NCBI GenBank assembly: GCA_934045075.1
Contig: OW203722.1
Span: 26,069,226 to 26,133,225, forward strand
DNA: 64,000 nt
Direction: 5' to 3'
From: Yponomeuta sedellus
Taxonomy: Eukaryota; Arthropoda; Insecta; Lepidoptera; Yponomeutidae
Within the stretch, counting starts at the first letter, position 1, and each line of letters begins with the position of its first letter. Made by a program: the position numbers and the translations under genes. The notes beneath the pieces were generated by a model, which was not told the DNA's origin, did no database searches, and saw only the letters and a list, made by a program, of their open reading frames with translations. Of the stretch, positions 12,340 to 23,559 are shown piece by piece.

Positions 12340-13610
12340 TGACATTGTGGCGTTTTTGTACAAACCCTTCAGCACTTCGATATAGCGATAGTCGATTTGG
12401 TACCACTGGAGAGATTCAAGTACCGCCTATATCACGATCGAATCCAAGCATAGTAATAAATTATACTCCTTAATCCTCAGTATAATCCGCAGCGGCGTAT
12501 GCGGCCCGGGAAACCGGTTTGTTCGGAGTACTAGAAGTCATCGAGCTTGCGTGCGAGACGATTCGTAATGACTCTTGAAAACAGCTTATAGACAGCCGGA
12601 GTGAGATGGTACTTCTGTTCCATGGCTGTGGCGTTTGGCGGAATTATCTCCCAGAATTACTGTTGCGTTTAGGATTTGTCAACGACTAAGTTAAACGGAA
12701 ACTGTGCACTCTAATAAAGTCCCCAAGATACAGGCCTATTGTAGTTTGGGGACTGCCGGTAAACATAAACTAATTTTTATGTTTACCGGCAGTATAATAA
12801 CTTATAATACAACTGTATTTATAAGTTATTTCAATTTGTATTGTCTTCTTGGATATAAAATATTTACTTATTTCTATTTTACTTTTTTTTTATTAGCCTA
12901 TTTTACTTACTTAATTAAAAAGCTTTTGGAGAACCCTAAGAGCGGGTTTCCACCAGCCTTCAAAAGCTTACCTGTAAATCAGTGTTTCATCAACTTACAT
13001 GTTTCAGAGCCATTCTTAACTCGTACAAGCTAATGTCCGGAATATCCTCGGTGTAATACCGGGTTAGTCTAGCTCGTAGATCTTGGCCTAGATTCACCAG
13101 GTATTTGTGAGGAGGTATGTAACTGTCCATAGAATCGTTTGATCTCCCTCAAAATCTCCGAGCCTGACGAGACGATGCTACTATCTTCGGTCTTTAACTG
13201 ATCAGATCGTTGACAGATCTCTGGAAATTCTTTAGAGCCCTTATTATTTTTAATATCCTCTTCAATACGGTCCGTATTGAAGAGGATATTAAAAATAGTG
13301 GCGCAAGACTTTTTTTAAAGATTCAGAGATCTGTCGATTAAGCCGCCGAGATTCAGATGCGTCACACGAAGATTGTAGCCTCAGTAACAAAGGCTACAAT
13401 CTTCGCGTCGCGACGGGTTGGTTCTTTTAGTCCTGTGGGTGATATAAAATTTGGACCAGACCGTATAGACAGTTTCTACAAACCTCCTATTGATATCGTC
13501 CACGTTGTCTCCAATGTCTAGGCCTACATTATTATATCGGGTCTTATAAAATCCGCATAAGTGTACAATTAACCTCCCGAACTGGGGGCTCAACTCATCA
13601 AGTTAGGACG
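12340..13610 (-). mobile_element. RTE-type LINE relic, broken by palindromes
   Basis: Minus-strand pieces in the right order: GDNVDDINRRFVETVYTVW (about 13593-13440, linker after endonuclease), SSIVSSGSEILREIKRFYGQ (13240-13100) with a YYTEDIPDI-like end, and HLTPAVYKLFSRVITNRLAR (12640-12540, RT). Perfect short-loop palindromes lie between the pieces. Confidence 0.55.
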
Positions 13611-13965
13611 TACGAGTAATTTTGTCTTAGTAATATACCACCCGCTAACCGTGAAGGAAAGATTTTGAAGAAATCTGAGTGTGAGGTGTTTAAAAACTGT
13701 GCTTAAAACTGCCAATCTGCGGTGGTTTTGAGTGCTGTCCCTCGCCAAGAGAAGACCTGTGCTCTACAGTGGCCTTATTATAATGAACATCAACTTGAGA
13801 TTTTACTTTGTAGCCTTATGTTCTATTTATCCAAACTATTTTATTTTCTAATCACATTTACTTTTATGCAAACGAAGTTGCGGGGGTAAAAGACAAAGGT
13901 TTTTATTAAAAGATGGAGGCTCTCACATAGTATCACAAGTATATTACATAGCTTCTTCTTTTTCC

Positions 13966-13971
13966 TTTATT
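13966..13971 (-). terminator. AATAAA poly(A) signal of gene 2
   Basis: AATAAA on the minus strand, 32 nt after the stop codon at 14003. Confidence 0.5.
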
Positions 13972-14002
13972 CTTCTTGTTTTAATTTATGTTTGAAGTCG
14001 CA

Positions 14003-17000
14003 TTATTCATCATTATCATCTGTGACGCTGGGACAGTTGCAGGTACACTCACCGGGGTTGACTAATGGTGGTTTGCAGCTACCATCAGACTCGCTGCAGC
14101 ATCCGCAGTACAGGTGTTCCTCCACGTCATACGTCGAACACCTCGCCCTATCTGTGTTCATGTCCGTTATACGAATCTGCAGATAACAAGCATGTATTTT
14201 AAAACCCTATTCTACCCATTATCATATATGGAGGCGAAACGTATACGCTGACAAAGCAGAATATGCACCGTATAAAAGTAGCACAAAGAGCTATGGAACG
14301 AGCCATGTTAGGTCTCAGATTCGGGTACCCAAAGTCGTCATCCGCCGCCGGACAAAAGTTGATGACATTAGCGACTGAGTTACGAGACTGAAATGGAAAT
14401 GGGCGGGACACCTTGCAAAGTGGGAAGACGCCACGCGGACCAGAGCAATCCCAGAATGGCGGCCGAGAACAGGAAGACGTCAGTGGGCAGACCAGAGCGG
14501 CCCGATGGTCGGACGATGTCGTTGAGTCGGCGGAGGGTCCGTGGATGCGGCTGGCAAAAGCTCGTGAGAGATGGCATTTGGAGGAAAAGGCCTAATGGGC
14601 TCAAAATGATGATTACCTACTATGATGATTTTAAATTCCGGCACACTCTTTATTTGATTTGACTTATTGACTTCAGTGACCAGAATGTTTTGATGGAAGG
14701 TGAACATCAGAACCTTTCAACGCACAGCAGCAAATTCAATAAATTTATCGAAATTAGGTTAGATTAAACGAAACGCGAGTGCAAAGAAAAAACACAAATG
14801 TACAGTTACGTAGAATATAATCTTTCGTATTATTTGCAACTAAACCATACGAAAGATAGAAAAAGTAAATTTATGGAAGGCGCATTAACGCGAGTAAAAC
14901 CAAAAAACAATGTATATTTACCTGCCAGTGCCATTACTATATCAGGCCTCCAAGTTTCAATGTTTTACCAGTCTTATCGACACACAGAAAGGCCTTAAAC
15001 TTAAAGTGCCTGAGTTATTCACTGAAAATATCTGGAAGGAAGAGATCTACCTGCTATTAGACACTAATCATAGTCTTTCACTAAAGTTTTCATTAATCCC
15101 GATTAAATACGCCGAAATTCAAACGTTCTACTGCCCTGCGTTGAAAAGTTCCCGTTCCTTTGCTTGCCATCACCAGACCCTCATCACAAAGTTTTTGTAA
15201 TCTCATTAATACCAATAAAAATGCTTAAACTCCAACGCCCTACTGTTAACAATCAATTAAAAATATTACTTTATGATTTGGATAAATACTAAGTAGAAAA
15301 GCGGAATTTATGAGTATACACGAGTATTCATGAGCCAGGCGATGAACCGTATGAACTGTAGGCGGTGTTCAAACAATGAACTGTATTAAATGAAATCAAT
15401 GAAACCAAAGCAAAATTACACAGAAACTGTGGCAAGGTTTTTTTCATTAAGGTTGGGTTTGATCAGGCAGACGTAAAAAGGTGCAGGTAATGTTTAATTA
15501 AGCAATGAAGAGATAGATAGATAGGAACACCCTATTGCACAACCAGAAGAAAGAGTTACTTATGACATCATCGGAAGAGTCTACTAAGAGTGCACATTGA
15601 AAGATAATAGCGTTGACACTTGTCAGATTATGAAATACTCACAGGTATGTGTCTGATTATGATTTCAGTGGGCATGCATTTGTAACCTGGCGTGTAGTAG
15701 TCGCAGTGCCCTACGCATCTCTTAAGCCACACAAGGTCCGGAGTTATCTGGGGAAACACGCACGCGTCAGAACAATGCTTTTGAGACCGTTTAATTGAAT
15801 GTAAATGATGTAGACTCTCTCATTGAGCATGTGCCCCGAAGTGGGGCGTATATAGACTACGTAAAAAAAAATCGACCACATACTGACGAACACGTTTGTA
15901 CAAATAGTTAATTTTTTTTTAAGTTTAAACACAATTAAAAAAACCGAAAGGATTGCAAAGAATTTTTATATATAGAATAATTGGTCCTTTACTGGATGTA
16001 TGCTGTTTCATTGTTAACAAGCAAATTAATTACAGGAGAGTGCCTGCAATTTGTCTTAGATTTTACTACAATAATGAATTTTGTCTATAGATAAAATTTA
16101 TGAAATAGAACGAAAAATTCAAATCTATTTTTTGATTGTTTGTGAATTATTTGCCTGGTTATCATAGCAAAGGATAGGATACTCTAGTTAGGTACCTACT
16201 TTAAGGAACTTTTAAAACCTACCAGAATTTTTTTTATGAATATCGACTATAATCAGTCTGTCTGACGTCTATCTTGCCATTATCATTTGGTCAGAATTCT
16301 ACTACATTGTAATAACATACCCAACAACATTTTCTTTTCATTTTTATTAAAAAATATATCAAGTTCTTTTAAATCTCTAGGTAGTTTTATTACAAATTGT
16401 AGGTCGTAAACAGTGCTATTATCGTCAAAATCTGGGTTGCCGTATCTAAAACATCAAATTGCCGTATATATGAGAAACATAATAATCGTAGATCTGCCGT
16501 ATTATCGGTTGGTGGGGTGGGTAAAGTTATCTTATTGTTTCTTTGTTTCTAAGTACATTTTCAACTTTCTATATTGCCTTTTTTATACTTACATAAATTT
16601 TGTATAATTTTTCTATTTTTCGACTTATCTTTATCATAATTATAATTATGTTTCTAATACACTGCTTGTGCAATTAATATTATTCTTCGCTTTTCATTTT
16701 GATAAGCATATCTCCTGACACCTGATTTGTGCAACCGCCTTGATTTCGAATAGCTTGTTTAGCTAAGACTCTGAGTGGGATATATAAAACGGATAGCATG
16801 AGACATCTAGTTCAATTTATGTCTGCAGGAAAATTTTCTTTGGGAAATCCCGAGAATCGGACACATTTATTACGTTTTCTTTGTAGTAATTTTTGTTTTA
16901 AGCTTACGAGCACGTTGGACTTGAATTGCCGTATTATATGATACGGCAGTCGAAGTCCTGCCGTATACCGTATATTTGAAAAAACATCCATGAATTACCG

Positions 17001-20000
17001 TATATTACGGCAATTGCCGTATCAATAATAACACTGGTAGTAAATGATGTATGAAGGAGCAGAATATAGATTTTTGTAGTAGAACGGTATTTTCCCTAAG
17101 GATACTTTATTTGTGCCACGTTGTAAACCATCTGAGATAATATATTATCAACGAAAACACGAGAGCTTAGAAACCCAATTAGAGGCTAAGAATTCCACCA
17201 GTGCCGGGATTCGAACCCGCGACCTCTGGTTATCCGTGCCAGCGCTCTTTCCAACTGAGCTAATGGGCGACTCACCGGCATCAGTGTAATTTCGAACCTC
17301 TTTACAATATTCTCTGTATTACGTACAGGAAGCGACATCTGGCTGAAGTAATTTGCATCACTTGCAGCCCCGAGTACCTACTTTGCAGTTAGGTTTTATA
17401 TCGGAATGATATCGCTGTACCCTTGCGAATACATTGTCATGTTTCTCTGACATGAAAATGTATTTGCAAATAAATGATTTGGTTTGATTCTGACAACTAG
17501 ACCGCAAAAAAAATTGACTTCTAAACAAACATTTTAACGTAAGATGCTAAAAGAGAATAAACTTTTATATCTGTAGGTAATCCCTATAATAATAAAAACG
17601 TCTGCACAAAATAATTATGACCCAAATGTTACTGTTATGGGTTCGAATGTTTCTGTGTAACACTTTCTAGGTAGATAATGCTTCTAAAGAATAAAAGGTG
17701 TTAGCTACGACTTTATTATTCCGCTGTTGGGATCGGCGGAACCTTTGTGACCAAAGACATGTACATGTGGCTTTGGAAATCGTTGGCTTACTTTTGATCG
17801 ATGATTTTGAGTATAAACTTACTCTTTCGTAGCTCACACAGGGCTTAATTGGCACTAAAACCTCTTTGGGCTCCCCGCACTCTGACTGTTCTATTATTTC
17901 GCTGCGGATGACTTGGTCGGCTCTCCTGCACGCGACTGCAAAAGACAATTCCAAGTTAGAGATTCAGTTTGTAGCAGACAGATTTAGGCTACTGCCTACC
18001 TCACCGCGTGAGCCCATGTTCGTCACAGAGTGTGCGAGCGAGAGAAGTGTGCGAGCGAGAGACGTGTGGGAGCGAGAGAGCGTCACACCATACTGTTGCA
18101 ACCAACTACTAACTGCGATCTTGTAAATTTGTATATTAGTAGGGAGATTTGTAAATAAATTAATAAATTAAAAATTAGCGCCACATCCTTGCCGGCGTCC
18201 CCCAGGGAAGCTGCCTGTCCCCGGCCTGTTACGGACGCCGTGTCCGAGGAGCGCCACATCCTTGCCGGCGTCCCCCAGGGAAGCTGCCTGTCCCCGGCCT
18301 GTTACGCCCGATACACCGACGACATACCAGTCCCGGAGGGCGTCCAATTGGCACTATACGCTGACGACGCCGCCTACCTGGCGTCGTCCATGTCACCTAA
18401 GCACGCTGCAACCAAGATGCAGCGTGCCCTCGACGCTCTCCCCGACTGGCTGAAGAAGTGGCGTTTGTCGGTCAATGTCGGGAAGACACAGGCCATGCTG
18501 ACAGGCCGCTGCCACCCGCCGCCGCCGCTCCGGCTGCACGGACGGGTCATCGAGTGGCAGAACCAGGTGAAATACCTGGGGGTCACCATCGACCGTGGAC
18601 TAACGATGGCTGCGCACGTCAGCGCAGTCGTCAACCAGGTGAAGGTGGCGCGCGCGAAGCTGCGTCCAATCTTCACCTCCCGCCTCCCTCTGCGAGCGAA
18701 GCTCGGGGTCTACAAGACCTATGTCAGGCCCCGCCTCACGTACGCTGCGCCGGCATGGTTCGCGCTTGTCTCGGAGTCGAATAAGAAGCGGCTCCGAGCC
18801 CAGGAGAACCTCTCCCTACGCACCATCGTCGGCGCACCTCGCTGCGTGAGGAATGCGAAGATCGCGAGGGACCTCAAGTGGGAGGAGCTGGACGCTTTCG
18901 TGGCGCGGCTGGCGACCGATATGTTCGCACGTGCGGACCGGTCGCAGCTGCAGCACCTGCGCGGGCTGGCGCCACTGCACGCGCGACCGCCCGACAGCCG
19001 CGCCAAGCGCGTCCCCCGAAGCCTGGTCGAGTCCACGGCCAACTCGGTCTAAAGAAGACCACCTGCGACCCCTAGTGAAGACCACCGCCTGGAAGGCCAC
19101 CCATTGACCTGTCCGTAGCCGCGGACAGCGGTAGATCCCTCGGGAAGAGAGCCACGCCCTGACCCCGACCCTCCACTTTCCCCAGGGGGAAGTGTGAGAA
19201 GACCGCAAGATGATGAATAAATTAATGTGCGCCCTCCTCGGCCTCGAGGGGGGTCGCTCCCGATGTGGGTCTAGGGGTCTTTAGGACCAAAACCAGTCCC
19301 AAGGTGCTGTTTAGTGGGTAGGCGCACTTCTTGTGAGTCCCACATTGGCAGCACGGCCGGGTCCGTGCTGTTATGCATGAGCATTCACCACCTCCCTCCC
19401 CCGTGTCCTCCGGAGGGTGCCCTTTATAGGGTTAAAAAAAAATGGTTTTATAAATCGACAAGTTTATTTTATTTACTTAAACACTAGTCGCCTATCAATC
19501 CCTACAAGTTAATTATCTTTACCTAGTCTGTACCTTTAATTCAAGATGGTTTCTGGCGCCTTCGATTATTATTGCAACTCTGTGTATGTCGTTAGAGCAA
19601 AATCTTTAAAATCTAAGGTAACATAGGTATTTCCAGACCCACGACATGGGACGACTTACTTGGTGTAAAAGTGTTGATGGCGGCGGTACTGATCACTGCA
19701 TTTGTTTTATTGCTCGTAACTGCAGAAAACAATTCCAGGTTAGAGTTTTACTGAACACTATCAGTCTATATTTATAAAAAAATTAGTACCTACTAAATCT
19801 CAGAAGCTCTTTATGTAAAAAGCTGTAGCTTAACTAACGTTATCAACCCTTGTATGTCCCCACTGATTGGGCACGGGTCTCTTCCTGCATCGCAGGAAGG
19901 TTAGGCCATGCTCCACCACGGGGGCCAAGTCCGGGTTGGTGGAGGATTGTAAGACAGTCGCGGGCCTTACTGTCAGAAGTTATCAAGCCGCCCATAAGGC

Positions 20001-22311
20001 CTCTAACATGGCTTAACGACTGCCATTATAATTATGACAGCCGGCACCAACGGCTTAACGAACCTTGCGAAGCACGGAAGCGCCCGGAAAAATGCCACTA
20101 GCGGTAGTCACGGGACGCTTACCCATCCTGTACCAGACCGCGCCTGTTGTTGCTTAACCAAGTGATTGATTCCAATCACTCGGTTCGCCTAGGCCACGAG
20201 CGCTTCAACTTAACTAACGTAACTCAACAAACATTTAAACTTTTTATGATAATAATAAGTTTTAGCCATAGCGCTGACAAAAGCATTAACAGGTTCGTTT
20301 ACTATGTTTGTGGACTGTAGACTTTTAGTCCGGATCTACTTACGGGTGTTGCTCAAACTACGGGACAGTCCATTCTTTATAGTCTGTAAATTAGTCTTCG
20401 ATATTTTGTTGGCTAGAAGGGAAGACGGCCGGTGAACCAGGGCAGTATCGGATTGGTGGCCAAGGGAGGGAAGGAGGTTGGTAGACAGACCACCGACACG
20501 ATGGTCAGACGACATCGTGAGGGTTGCGGGCCAGAGATGGACCAGGTTAGCACAGGACCGTGAGGAATGGCGCAATAAAAAGGAGGCCTATGCCCAGCAG
20601 TGGGTTAATGTGGGCTGATTATATATAGATAGATTTTGTTTTTATTTTCAGGTTAGTTAGGTATAATAGGTGAGTAATAAATATTCGAACAACTTATAAA
20701 AGGAAAACATACTAAATTAATTGAAAATTACTTTAATGAAGTTACAAGACGCGGATAAGGAAGACGCTGAATGCAAGCCGCTTCCAACCGGTCTCTTTGG
20801 AAATCCATGGAGGAGGCCAATGCCCCGTGGACTTCTTGTGGGTGAATTATGATGATGATGATGATGAACTGTATGATTGTGTGACTGGTCCGATCGCATT
20901 TAACCGCTTTTTATTTCCTAGATATTTATTCTTTAAAAACCTATTTAGAGGCTAAAAATTTCACCCATGCCGGGATTCGAACCCGCAACCTCTGGCTATC
21001 CGTGCCAGCGCTCTACCAATTGAGCCAATGGGCGACTCACCGGCATCAGTGAAATTTCGAACCTCTTTACACTATTCTCTGTATTACGTACAGGCAGCGA
21101 CATCTAGCTTAAGCAAATTGCATCACTTACAGCCCCGACTACCTACTTTGCAGTTAGGTTTTACATCGGAACGATATCACTGTACCCACATGATTATACT
21201 ATTTATTTATTTTATTTATTTATTTTTAATGCACTAACCCGTGCTAAGGACAAATTCAAAAACCTATTTAGAGGCTAAATTATTCTTTTATTCTATTTGA
21301 GGCTATTTATTCTTTTTCAATGCAATGTTTCTATCAACAGCATGTTAATTTATGCTTCCAGAAATATAAAATTTTAATAACATGAAATGTAAAAACTATT
21401 TAAATGTCGGTAAATAACGTCCATCTGATGTTGGAGCTGTGACCACAAAGCTGAAGCAGAACTGGGCAGGCCACGTTAGTTGTGTGGGTCAAGACACGTA
21501 GGCGAAAATTGTTACTGATTGGATTCCACGCGACGGATATCGCTGATGTGGTCGGCCAAGGCGGTGATGGCGGTACGATCTCTCGACCTTTCAGCCATGA
21601 TGGGAGAAGATGGCTCAATACAGAGAGAAGTGGAAGATCGTGGGGGAGGCCTTTGCCCAGCAGTTTGAGATAAAACATGTAAACAAAGTCAAATCATTAG
21701 AAAAATATTAAAACCAAAAGATTACCATTTGTAAATAGGATGTGATAGTTTGATGCAGTCTGTTTATTAACTAAAAAGATAACCTAGTTGGTAAAAGCAA
21801 CCGGAGTCTGAAAACAGACTGGTCAAGGACTTCGGATTCTTACTGCAGTAAAAGTTGAAAAGATAAAAAGTACCCGAAACCGGTGTGCGTGTAGGTATAC
21901 CACGGCTAATGAATGTTGATAATTTGAAGAGATCTGCCAGGGTTGTGGCAAATAGCAGACGCTGATCCTATCTCTCCGAGCTACAGGCGTTATGTACACG
22001 CATGATCAAAACTTGGATTTCTATTGCGACTCTATGGAGTCGGGTTCCACTCTACGGGTTTTGCTCTGCAAAGGGTGGATAAACGGTATGCCGTTTATCC
22101 ACCCTTTGCAGAGCAAAACCCGTAGTTTGGATTACAAAATAACTGTGGCATGCGCTCCCAATATTATACAAGTTTGTTAAATGCATATTCTTATGACGTG
22201 GACATACTCACCTGGAATGCTAGAGTTGCTGGCGACTGCGTCTTCTTTATGCTCATCTAAAGCTCTCGCTATCACGCACAATACCAGAAATGGAATTAAA
22301 ACTTTTTCCAT
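14003..22311 (-). CDS. PDGF/VEGF-like secreted cystine-knot gene 2
   Basis: Exons: 22311-22212 (100 nt, signal peptide MEKVLIPFLVLCVIARA, ends EDAVASNSSIP, donor GTGAGT), optional 19719-19660 (60 nt), 17935-17823 (113 nt, QSECGEPKEVLVPIKP), 15747-15643 (105 nt, WLKRCVGHCDYY), 14176-14003 (174 nt, IRITDMNTDRARCSTYDVEE, then a CGCC cluster and ECTCNCP tail, stop TAA). Phases agree (1, 1, 0, 0). The joined frame gives 163 residues, or 183 with the 60-nt exon. Knot cysteines corresponding to VEGF C26, C57, C61, C68, C102 and C104 can be placed; the C51 and C60 positions are not cysteine. The protein should be secreted and may act as a receptor ligand; the function is inferred from fold only. A LINE fragment (14199-14640) begins about 20 bp upstream of the last acceptor. 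Confidence 0.8.
14199..14640 (+). mobile_element. RTE-type LINE 3' fragment
   Basis: GGETYTLTKQNMHRIKVAQR and AMERAMLGL are typical of the RTE C-terminus, then frameshifts through WNGRDTLQ- and RWSDDV-like coding to ATGATGATTAC. It lies in the last intron of gene 2. Confidence 0.75.
14641..15640. other. Intron of gene 2, no gene
   Basis: AT-rich; open frames of 60-96 codons at 14798-15200 have no recognisable domain and no splice context. A short LINE tail (TTGCACAACCAGAAGA) is at about 15535. Confidence 0.4.
16411..17036. mobile_element. Nonautonomous hAT-type transposon with 8-bp target duplication
   Basis: Starts CAGTGCTATTAT and ends with the inverse of CAGTGTTATTAT. It is flanked by GTCGTAAA (16403-16410) and GTAGTAAA (17037-17044), an 8-bp duplication with one change. 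TTGCCGTAT-type motifs repeat in both subterminal regions, as in hAT transposase-binding regions. No transposase frame is inside. Confidence 0.75.
17165..17422 (-). mobile_element. SINE-1 copy
   Basis: Minus-strand copy, tRNA-like part about 17195-17267 (CGGGATTCGAACCCGCGACC), complete to GGTACAGCGATATC. Confidence 0.75.
18178..19450 (+). mobile_element. Jockey-type LINE 3' fragment, GC-rich
   Basis: GVPQGSCLSPACYARYTDDI (motif B), ALYADDAAYLAS (motif C), KTQAMLTGR and VKYLGVTIDRGLTMAAHV are read in one open frame to 19052. A 3' UTR follows to an A-run at about 19440. It is far more GC-rich than its surroundings. A stretch of about 56 bp is duplicated at the 5' end (18178 and 18251). Confidence 0.85.
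19660..19719 (-). CDS. Chimeric 60-nt optional exon of gene 2
   Basis: An open phase 1-1 exon with acceptor CTGCAG and donor GTAAGT lies between exon 1 and the CGEP exon of gene 2. Its acceptor and first codons (TTACGAGCAA) match the start of the CGEP exon of the paralogues, whereas its second half (NAVISTAAINTFTP) and its 3' end resemble the microexons (DAVT...RP). It therefore looks like a fusion of the two exon types. Inclusion would keep frame. It could also be a relic that is skipped. Confidence 0.5.
19843..20205 (-). mobile_element. SINE-3 copy, long
   Basis: Reverse copy from CAACCCTTGTATGTCCCCAC to the AGTGATTGGAATCAATCACT side, including a decayed 5S-like segment near 20115-20150. 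Confidence 0.7.
20330..20640 (+). mobile_element. RTE-type LINE 3' end
   Basis: GGTAGACAGACCACCGACAC...GGAGGCCTATGCCCAGCAGT is the familiar RTE terminal coding/3' UTR. A second short piece at 20745-20866 ends in GATGATGATGATGAT. Confidence 0.6.
20928..21278 (-). mobile_element. SINE-1 copy plus a second partial unit
   Basis: Full minus-strand unit (20935-21200) followed by a TTTATTTATT run and the tail part of another unit in the same orientation (to 21278). Confidence 0.7.
21415..21990 (+). mobile_element. Two LINE 3' fragments
   Basis: 21415-21690 is an RTE-like 3' end (GGCCACGTT, GGGGGAGGCCTTTGCCCAGC). 21838-21990 matches the 3' end seen at 35715 and 38290 (ATGAATGTTGATAA, GTTGTGGCAAATAGCAG). 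Confidence 0.55.
22052..22125. repeat. Perfect 35-bp palindrome with 4-nt loop
   Basis: Arms 22052-22086 and 22091-22125 are exact inverse copies (start CTACGGGTTTTG), spacer TATG. Confidence 0.95.
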
Positions 22312-22424
22312 TATTGTCACTTATCAAAATGAATCAAAGTAGCAATCAAAGAAAAGTAAATTTTTCTGAAAATAATTTGTTGTCAAAAACTTATAAATTT
22401 TTGTTATTGTTTTCACTTGCATTC

Positions 22425-22535
22425 GCGGTGTTTCATGGTTACTCTTCAACTATTCTCTGGTGGTTGGGTCGGTGGATTTTAGTTATAAAGGTAGTGGCTT
22501 CGCTACGCTTGTGTGTAGAGCGTGACTACAATAAG
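22425..22535 (-). promoter_or_regulatory. Promoter/5' UTR of gene 2
   Basis: On the minus strand a TTTATAACT TATA-like motif (plus 22482-22490) lies about 30 nt before a conserved start region and about 170 nt before the ATG at 22311. The upstream palindrome seen in genes 3 and 4 is only partly preserved. Confidence 0.6.
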
Positions 22536-23214
22536 CGTACCAAAATCAGCACGGCGCGAGAGTGCTTACACTTTCAGGATCTTTAAATATATGCTGCACT
22601 CCCGATACCTTTACTGCGACCTCTTCAATAAAAAATATCCTTATCGAACAGAATGAAGATACTATTTTTATTAAGGATCTCTATATTAAGGATAATGTTT
22701 AATATCAAATTATATCGCTACCATTCCTTAAAGTTTAAGGAATTATATAACGGATTTTAACAAACAGTAAACATATTAACTAATTTAAATTTTAAATTAA
22801 TTAACCACTTAAATATAGAATACAGCGCCCAGACCACCACTGACTCGGGAAGGGTCGTCAGGCTGAGTCGCCTCCTTGGATGACGAGACTTAACCTTTGC
22901 CCGAGTTCAGAGCCAGCGCTTGGGATCAAATCCTGGGGTACCTGATCGTATCGATGAGGCGAAACGACAGTTCTTTAAATACCTACTATTGGTACTTACG
23001 CCCTTATACCTTCTGCACTTGATTCCGCAGCGGCGGTTTTTATGGTATTGGTCCGGATGTAGGACGGCCCCAAAGTGTCGCTGTGCTGTGGATGTGGCAT
23101 TCCACACGTCCCATTACTTTAAGGGATCGATGACAAAAAACAGAATTGTCATTCGCAACCGTAAAAGCCACCACGATACATTTTTTTTATAAAAATTGGA
23201 ACTATTATTCCTTT

Positions 23215-23360
23215 CAGGGGCTGACGACCTGGTTACGGTGGTGGAAAGTCGCTGGATGCAGATGCCACAAGATCGCGAAGCTTGTGGGTGAGAAAGAAAA
23301 CCACAAGGAAGGCCCGTTAACTGCAGTGGACGTCAAATGGCTCATGGCTTGATGATGATG
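23215..23360 (+). mobile_element. RTE-type LINE 3' end
   Basis: CTGACGACCTGGTTACGGTG, GTCGCTGGATGCAGATG and ATGGCTTGATGATGATGATT; a sister fragment at 26890-27062. Confidence 0.6.
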
Positions 23361-23559
23361 ATTCCTCAGAGGCGCCATCTTCAAATATGCCACTGAAATT
23401 TGGCCGGTGAAATCTAGCGGGTAGGCCAGTTCAATAAAAATCATGAAAAGAGTGGTAAGTTCTCCGAGGAAGGGGACTCTGATGCAGAATCAGACGATAA
23501 TTTTTGGGATACGCGTTGAGCTCGCGTAAGCAGAGGCCCGTGGCGAACTCTATTTGTGC

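Noticed and set aside
12704..13033. 109-residue frame with hydrophobic stretches
   Set aside because: Covers two palindromes and AT-rich DNA; the apparent membrane segments come from T-runs. A GTAAGC donor-like site at 12965 had no supporting exon.
14798..15200. 66- and 96-residue frames in the intron of gene 2
   Set aside because: AT-rich, no domain, no splice sites matching the cluster; likely chance.
18374..19208. Several long frames overlapping the GC-rich Jockey fragment on both strands
   Set aside because: Shadows of the RT frame 18189-19052 caused by high GC; no family resemblance.
20336..20370. Possible microexon ending at a GTAAGTAG donor near 20336
   Set aside because: No similarity to the microexon family, an in-frame stop, and the position is next to an RTE fragment.
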